DNA of 64,000 nt from assembly GCF_032854445.1 (NCBI RefSeq), contig NC_088295.1, positions 7,318,501-7,382,500 on the forward strand, given 5' to 3'. The stretch is from Liolophura sinensis (taxonomy: Eukaryota; Mollusca; Polyplacophora; Chitonida; Chitonidae). The translations under genes were made by a program, and so were the position numbers. Shown here one piece after another: positions 43,601 through 52,600 of the stretch. Each line of letters starts with the position of its first letter. Positions within the stretch are counted from its first letter, which is position 1. Under the pieces are notes generated by a model. That model was not told where the DNA came from. It saw only the letters and a program-made list of their open reading frames with translations, and did no database searches.

Positions 43601-46600
43601 ACACGCAGGGTACATCACTCTATTCTATGCTCCACACAGATTCGCACACAGGGTTCATCACTCTGTTCTGTGCTCCACACAGATTTGCACACAGGGTACA
43701 TCACTCTGTTCTGTGCTCCACACAGATTCACACACAGGATTGATCACTCTTTTCTTCCTTTCTCTGCAGGTGCTGTCCAGGTTTCCCATCACTATTTTCT
43801 GTGCTCCACACAGATTTACACACAGGATTCATCACTCTGTTCTGTGCTCCACACAGATTCACACACAGGATTGATCACTCTGTTCTGTCTTTCTCTGCAG
43901 GTGCTGTCCAGGTTTCCCATCACTATTTTCTGTGCTCCACACAGATTCACACACAGGATTCATCACTCTGACCTGTGCTCCACACAGATTCACACACAGG
44001 GTACATTATTCTGTTCTGTGCTCCACACAGATTCACACACAGGATTGATCGCTCTGTTCTGTCTTTCTCTGCAGTGCTGTCCAGGTTTCCCATCATTATT
44101 TTCTGTGCTCCACACAGATTCACACAAAGGGTACATCACTCTGTTCTGTGCTCCACACAGATTCACACACAGGATTGATCACTCTGTTCTGTCTTTCTCT
44201 GCAGGCGCTGTCCAGGTTTCCCATCACTATTTTCTGTGCTCCACACAGATTCACACACAGGGTTCATCACTCTGTTCTGTGCTCCTCACAGATTCACACA
44301 CAGGATACATCACTCTGTTGTGTCTTCCTCTGCAGGTGCCCATTACTGTTCTGTGCTCCACACAGATTCACACACAGGGTACATCACTCGGCTCTGTCTT
44401 TCTCTGCAGGTGCTGTCCAGGTATCCCATCACTCTGTTCTGCGCTCCACCTACTGCCCTAAGGATGATGATTACCCAGGATTTGAAGAAGATGAAGCCGA
44501 AAGCATTGCGCAAATGTGTGAGCGGAGGAGAACCAGTGGTGAGCTGTATACTGTATTGGAATTGTTCAGGTAGCATTACACCCACATGCTTCACTACTGA
44601 TGATTACTGTGACTTACACTGTATATGTAGCAAGAGAAATATAGATGTGCTTCTGACTATGAATGTCACAACATTGTAAAAGTGTGTGACTTCAGAAATA
44701 AACTTCATGTGTTTTATGAGTAACATAACTTCCCCTTTTCCCCCTGAATTGTTTCATAGTATGGAGTAACATATAGCACATAACATTGACTTCAGCAGTG
44801 CACATTATGAGGCTGGCTTGATCAACAGTAACACACTAGGATAGGGGAGCTTTGTACTCAATCCAGTATTATATCTAACACTGTACTGCCTAACTAATTA
44901 GAACAGTTACATGTGCATGTAGTACAGTACAGGTCTGTTTGGATAATAGCTCTCTGTTGGCAGCATAGTGCTTTGTGGAATTACAGTGGACAAAACAGCT
45001 GTTACTTCCAGGTAGACCACCGACTGCTCTGGCAGACTGTGGACCCCAAACAGTCTCCATCTGCAGCTGAATACCTGGTGAAGCTGTCATCCTAATAGAC
45101 AGAAAACATCTGTTTGGACTGACTGCTCCCCATACATTCCCAATCAGTGTCCAAAGCTTAAGCTCTGGCCGAGGGATCAGGAAGCGATCTTAGGCTATGT
45201 CAAAATTTCAGATCACTTTAAAATTGTTATTTCTTACGTAACAAGCCAAAATATTGCTTGATAATGTAAATTTTTGGTAAGTTATTGTGAAACAAATTTC
45301 ATCTAACAGAAAGGAACATACAAAGGGTAATGATTCTAAGATTGCTTTGTGATCCTGTAGCCTTGTCCCCGGCTTTAGCTTAAGGCTAAACATCTAAACT
45401 TTTTGTTTTTTGAAAGTGTTAGATGTTATGTGCACTATATGTCTGAAGACGGCTTTCCCCCCACATCTATAACCTTTTCCTCTGTTGGCTTACATGCACT
45501 TTCTGTGTTGATAGGTAAATGAGTGTGGATATATGCCCGAAGTTAAGAGGCTGCTATGAAGACTGAATGTGATGGCCAGGTGAAGGATTAGAGAGATTTT
45601 TCACTGAAGCCTGACACAAAAATGTGTTTTATCACATAGCCTCAAATGCAAGACTGTGGAAACAGATACAGTTGTATATTCAAAGTTTGTACTGCCGTCA
45701 TGTCAAAAGTGACCTATCAGTCAAGGCTTGTCAAGCCATCTCTGCCGAGAATTGTGTAATAAATATTCCAAACTTTACAGATAATTGTGATTGTAGGACA
45801 TTTGATGTGAATGTGGATTCCAGTGCATACATTCATCAGTTATCGCCTCTAGGAAATGAGGTTCAGTCTTGGGGATATCTAAATCTCATCAAATAGGAGA
45901 GTCAAGAGTAGTAGAGTCTGTACCAGAATATGCTTGTTAAAATTCTGTCTCATCAAATAGGAGAGTCAGAGTAGTAGAGTCTGTACCAGAATATACTTGT
46001 TAAAATTCTGTCTCATCAAATAGGAGAGTCAGAGTAGTAGAGTCTGTACCAGAATATACTTGTTAAAATTCTGTCTCATCAAATAGGAGAGTCAGAGTAG
46101 TAGAGTCTGTACCAGAATATACTTGTTAAAATTCTGTCTCATCAAATAGGAGAGTCAGAGTAGTAGAGTCTGTACCAGAATGTACTTGTTAAAATTCTGT
46201 CTCATCAAATAGGAGAGTCAGAGTAGTAGAGTCTGTACCAGAATATACTTGTTAAAATTCTGTCTCATCAAATAGGAGAGTCAGAGTAGTAGAGTCTGTA
46301 CCAGAATATACTTGTTAAAATTCTGTCTCATCAAATAGGAGAGTCAGAGTAGTAGAGTCTGTACCAGAATATACTTGTTAAAATTCTGTCTCATCAAATA
46401 GGAGAGTCAGAGTAGTAGAGTCTGTACCAGTATGTACTTGTTAAAATTCTGTCTCATCAAATAGGAGAGTCAGAGTAGTAGAGTCTGTACCAGAATGTAC
46501 TTGTTAAAATTCTGCATCTATGTGGTATACAGAACAGTGGTAGAGAAAACATCCCATTTGAGATAAGGTGCTACAGTGTATATGCCTTCTGCTTTATGGC

Positions 46601-49600
46601 TCTTGTTATATGTTGTGGTGTACATCTTATAATAACAACAGTATTTATTCTAACTTTATAGAGGACGCTGTGTCACATACCACCTGGCATGAAGTATGTG
46701 TAGGCTTGTATATGGTAACATGTAACTAACCTTTATGTGGAATTACAATTGAAGGACAGTATTGATACTAGTATTAAGTGAGTGCGCTCTGTACCTGTAC
46801 ATGAAGTACATGATGTAGGCCTGTATATGTCAACATGTAACCGCATGTAACCCTGTTACATGTGCGTCCAACCCACAGGATGTATACTAACTGAGAGGAC
46901 ACTGTATCTCCATGGTATGAAGTAATTCTGTACCCTGTAGACCTGTAAAATACTGTGAATATAGGCAGCCAGTAGAGACATCTTTCTGGTGAAAGTTTAC
47001 TATTTTTTTCCAAAAACTACCATGAGATAAATTTTTTGTCCATCAGATGAAAGTTGCTCTTATTCCCCTGAGTATCTCATTGCAGAACCCTGAAATCATT
47101 GAGGAGTGGAGAAAAGGCATGGGTACAGACATCTATGAGGCATATGGACAGACAGAAACAGTAAGTGCTGGCTGAAATCTACATGTAGGCCCTATGTATA
47201 GTATTTAACAGCATATTTGCAGGTATATGTGCTTAATATGTATTGATATATGTGTAAAAGTAACTATAAAGCAAGTTAAAGTATACAGTGTGTATACAGA
47301 GTAGGTTATTTATAGTCAAGCATGTGCATACTGTACAGATGTATATCATTAGTATATGATCTGTAAGGCCTTGGTGATCAACAAGAAACTGTTGTCAGTG
47401 TCTGTGGATCTGTTGACAAGAAACTGTTGTCAGTGTCTGTGGGTCTGTTGACAAGAAACTGTTGTCAGTGTCTGTGGGTGACGACAGTGTCTGTGGATCT
47501 GTTGACAAGAAACTGCGGTCAGTGTCTGTGGATCTGGTGACAGGAAACTGTGGTCAGTGTCTGTGGGTCTTGACAAGAAACTGTGGTCAGTGTCTGTGGG
47601 TCTGTTGACAAGAAACTGTTGTCAGTGTCTGTTGAGAAGAAACTGTCGTCAGTGTCTGCGGGTTTGTTGACAAGAAACTGTCGTCAGTGTCTATGGGTCT
47701 GTTGACAAGACACTGTCATCAGTGTGTGTGGGTCTGTTGACAAGACACTGTCATCAGTGTGTGCGGGTCTGTTGACAAACTGTCGTCAGTGTCTGTGGGT
47801 GACGACAGTGTCTGTAGGTCTGTTGACAAGAAGCTGTCATCAGTGTCTGTGGGACATGACAATGTGTGTGTTCACGACAGTGTTGTGGGTCTGTTGACAG
47901 TCTTGTATTCTTTGAAGACCACTTGTCTTCCACCAAAATGGCATGCATATCACACATGGGAAAGTATGCAAGTATGTGTAACTTACCCCTGGACAGTCAT
48001 TTACTAAGGATTGTTTCCACCTGCAAAACTCATCACCACTGTATTACCAAAATTGAATATGGCATAATGCCACAGTCAGATACATAAGTAAATTCTTAGT
48101 GTTGCAGTGATCCCCCTCATTAGCTCTGAGTGGCAGAAGGTACAGTATATAACTGCAGCTTAAATTATGTCAAGGTGTCTGACACCAGTACACCTTGTAC
48201 AGCTACAATTAAATGTAAAAGAATTCTCCCATCTTTTGTATAAAGTACTCATTTTCTACTTACAGACGTGTCTTATTGCCACCTTCCCGTGCATAGAGCA
48301 AAAACCAGGCTCAATGGGGAGAGTGTGTCCAGGGGTGGATATAGAGGTAAGTACTATCCCATGGCTGGTATGCACCAAAGGTGTTCACACCTTGGACTGA
48401 ATTGGGTTTAGGGTATTTTCATATCATGCATGTAGGGTAATGTCAGTCAGTCCATCATTCCATCTTTCTATCCGTCTGTCCAGTTCCTTGGAAACACAAT
48501 ATGTCATGCATGTAGGGTAGTGTCAGTCGGTCCATCATTCCATCCATCCATCCATCCGTCTGTCCAGTTCCTTGGAAACACAATACATGTATGTCATGCA
48601 TGTAGGGTAGTGTCAGTCAGTCCATCATTCCATCCATCCATCCGTCTGTCCAGTTCCTTGGAAACACAATATGTCATGCATGTAGGGTAGTGTCAGTCGG
48701 TCCATCATTCCATCCATCCATCCATCCGTCTATCCAGTTCCTTGGAAACACAATATGTCATGCATGTAGGGTAGTGTCAGTCAGTCCATCATTCCATCCA
48801 TCCATCAGTGTGTCCAGTTCCTTGGAAACACAATATGTGTTTTTTACACATCAACTGTGTATTGTAAAGATGTGTATTGTAAAATTGTGCATTGTATATA
48901 TATTTATTTATTTATTTAATTGGTGTTTTACGCCATTTTACAGACGAATATTTCACGTATACAACAGCAGCCAGCATTATGGTGGGTGGAAATCCACGAC
49001 CATCCGCAGGTTGCTGACAGACCTCCCCACATATGGCTGGAGAGGAAGTCAGCATGAGCTGGACCTGAACTCACAGCGACGGCATTGGTGAGAGACTGAG
49101 TACACTGTGCTAGCGCACTAACCGAGTGAGCCACAAAGGCCCCATTGTATATATAGCTGTGTATTGAAAAAGTGTGCATTGTATATATAGCTCCATGTAT
49201 GTTGTAAAGTACTTTACCTTGTATTTTGATGGGTTTAGTGATGAGAACCAGAGTCAGATTCTACATGTGTTCAAAAATGGGTTGAAATTGAAGGAATTAA
49301 TTTCGTCAAAGCAGGCAGTTAAGATGTGTATAATGAAAGAGAGTTTGTGTTGATTGTAACCATTACATGTACATGTAAGTTTGCACATTTCATGATATGC
49401 ATGGAATGCATCTAAGGTACTTTAAGGATTGCTAAGAGAATTGTTGAAATGAAAATTCCATTAACACTCCTGAACGCATATAAAGCTGATGTGGTGACAG
49501 AAATAAGCCTCTGAGGTCCTGTCACGGGATTTCAAATAAGGTGTAGGCGAAAGGCTTTGACTCCAGTAAACACGAGAATGAATACCTGGCTGCTTATTCT

Positions 49601-52600
49601 AATCATACTCAAGTGTTATGTTACTAGAAGGGTAAAAACATAGTTTAGGAGTTTGATAACTTGGTTGTTGGTGTTTTTAAAGAATGTTTTATTTTGGTAA
49701 GTTACATGTACATGGGTAGAGAAAACTGGAGTTTCAGTATTTAACTACCAACCTTCGACAAATAATTGACACACCTACTTACATGTGATACACAGATTTC
49801 CTCGTCCACAACAAGCTCATATACATGCTGTTCATTGGTTGAAGACATGAGCTTTAATTCCTATAAACCTCATGTAGGTGGACCCAGATGTTGACCACTT
49901 ATTGCCACATAAAGAAAAATGGAGGGAAGGGAATCCAAGGCTGGAATTGAACCAACACCTCCAGGCGTTCATAAAAGTCGTCTGGAGCCAGTATTTGGTC
50001 TGTTAATGGAATAAAACACTCAATAACTGGTTATATTTATTTAATTTGAGGCTCTTTTGCAAAAAAATATTCAACATTTTACATAACCTCATAACCTTTT
50101 GACATAAGCCTAGCGCGAGTGTCTGACAGTGAGCACACCCGGTCTGACTGATTTCCTTCCCCTGGCGTCAAGTGGCACTAATGTCTTCAGCTCCTTTCAA
50201 GGCAAGCACGTTAGCATCCAGGTTTCTGTTTTTGGGAGTCTGAAGTTTGATAAATGGCTTGATACAGCACCGAAATTACAGTAGCAGTGTAGTTTTCCGC
50301 GCTAAATATATCCTTATTTAAAAATCATTATAGTCAGTGCTCCATGGGGTAATTCACTATTTGTGGGTCTCTTGATGTTTTCATTACGGGTGGTTGATTT
50401 TTGTAGTAAATTTCATGTGATTAGTACCCTGTTAATAAGTCAAATCAGACTTCGTTGTGAATGACTTTTGTTGATTGAAATCTTAGTTTATTTTGACAGG
50501 TCAGGGTAGTATTTCAAGAGAATTTAGATAATGCACAGAACATTCATCTGGGTGTAGCATTCAAAATAGTTTCTAATATATATGTAAGGTGTTGCATAAA
50601 TTTTAATTTTCAGAAATGTTTTTTTTGTTCTTTAGATCATTTTTGACATTTCCTTTTACAGAGACAGAGTGACAACACATATTCAATGAGCCATTAATGC
50701 ATAACCAATCTGTCTTGATTCATGACTATTGAATATTTCTTAAAAGTGATGTCCAGACCAATTGTTCATGTTGGGAGTTTTAGTTAATTTAGAGTAATGC
50801 TCTAGGTTGTAAGCTATCTGTGCAGGTCTTCCTTCACACTTCAATGGACTGGTATCCTGAAATACAATAACTGCTATGTGTGTTGATCAGTTTGCAGTAT
50901 CAACTAGGAGGCCAGCGTGAGTTCATATATAGGCAGAAATAATTACTTTAATCAATGAAGGATAGTAAAGTACAAAAATATTCAATTTTAGTATCTCAAA
51001 CGGTTTGTCAAAAAAAAAAAGAAATCAATTTCATCCAGAAAGTGGTGGTCAGTCATGGAAAACTGATGTCTATGAACCCTTGCACCTCCTGTGCTGTCAA
51101 TTCTGACATAAAAGTCTTAACCATGCGACCAGAATCGGTTTTGCAATCAGTGCCAGTAAATCCGTATTTTAGACATCAAATACGGTTTGCTTCCAAATGA
51201 ATAGGAAATGACAACATTTGCTCAAGCCACGAAACTGAACATTTCATTTTGGTAATAGCTTCTGTAATTGTGTTCCTGATGTGCACAACAACAAAAAAGT
51301 GTTTAGAATTAGGATAGTGACAGGTGTAATATATACGTTTTTGGTATGATGTTTTTCTTAAACATTTTTTATATCTATGTTTTAGAAAATGTGCCCACTT
51401 GTGGATTTCAGTGTTGGCACATTTGGTGAGGGGCTGTGTATTAAACTACACTGAAACAGTGGGATACATTTACGTACTTGGTACTGTATGTTTGCTTTGT
51501 TTGGTTTACTCTTGTGTTGGTGTGTACCGTACATGTACATGTAACTCTAATACGTGGGCTCGGTTTAAACCATACCAAAACTTTATTCACGGGTTGTGCG
51601 TTGCTGTGCAATGTTAATCTGCTCTGTAAAGACAAGAATAAACATTGGCCTGAGAGAAACATGTACATGTAGCCACTGCCTCTCAGATATTGAATTTAGG
51701 ACAGTTGGCAATGACTTTGAAGCAGGTACTGTCTCTCAGGTATTGACATTTAGGAGGGTTGACAATGACTTTGAGACAGGTACATTTAGAGGGTTGGCAA
51801 TGAATTTGAGTCAAGTACTGTCTCTCAAGAATTGACATTTTAGGAGGTTGACAATGACTGTGAGACAGGTACTGTCTCTCTGGTACTGAAATATAAGGGG
51901 TTATCATTGGCTTTGAGACAGGTATTGTCTTTCAGGTATTGACATTTAGAGGGTTGACAATGACTTTGAAGCAGATACTGTCTCTCAAGTATTGACATTT
52001 AGAGGGTTGACAATGACTTTGAAGCAGATACTGTCTCTCAAGTATTGACATTTAGAGGGTTGACAATGGACTTTGAAGCAGATACTGTCTCTCAAGTATT
52101 GATATTTAGAGGGTTGGCAGTGAATTTGAAGCAGATACTGTCTCTCAAGTATTGATATTTAGAGGGTTGGCAGTGAATTTGAAGCAGATACTGTCTCTCA
52201 AGTATTGACATTTAGGGGGTTGACAATGACTGAAGCAGATACTGTCTCTCAAGTATTGACATTAGAGGGTTGACAATGACTTTGAAGCAGATACTGTCTC
52301 TCAAAGTATTGACATTTAGAGGGTTGACAATGACCTTTGAAGCAGATACTGTCTCTCAAGTATTGACATTTAGAGGGTTGACCATGACTTTGAAGCAGAT
52401 ACTGTCTCTCAAGTATTGATATTTAGAGGGGTTGACAATGACTTTGAAGCAGATACTGTCTCTCAAGTATTGACATTTAGAGGGTTGGCAGTGAATTTGA
52501 AGCAGATACTGTCTCTCAAGTATTTGACATTTAGGAGGGTTGGCAGTGAATTTGAAGCAGATACTGTCCTCTCAATTTAGGGGGTTGACAATGACTTTGA

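Noticed and set aside
43160-44461. 433-aa open frame, the longest single-exon frame between exons 8 and 9
   Set aside because: Pure minisatellite translation; it enters the true exon 9 in the wrong frame and stops there.
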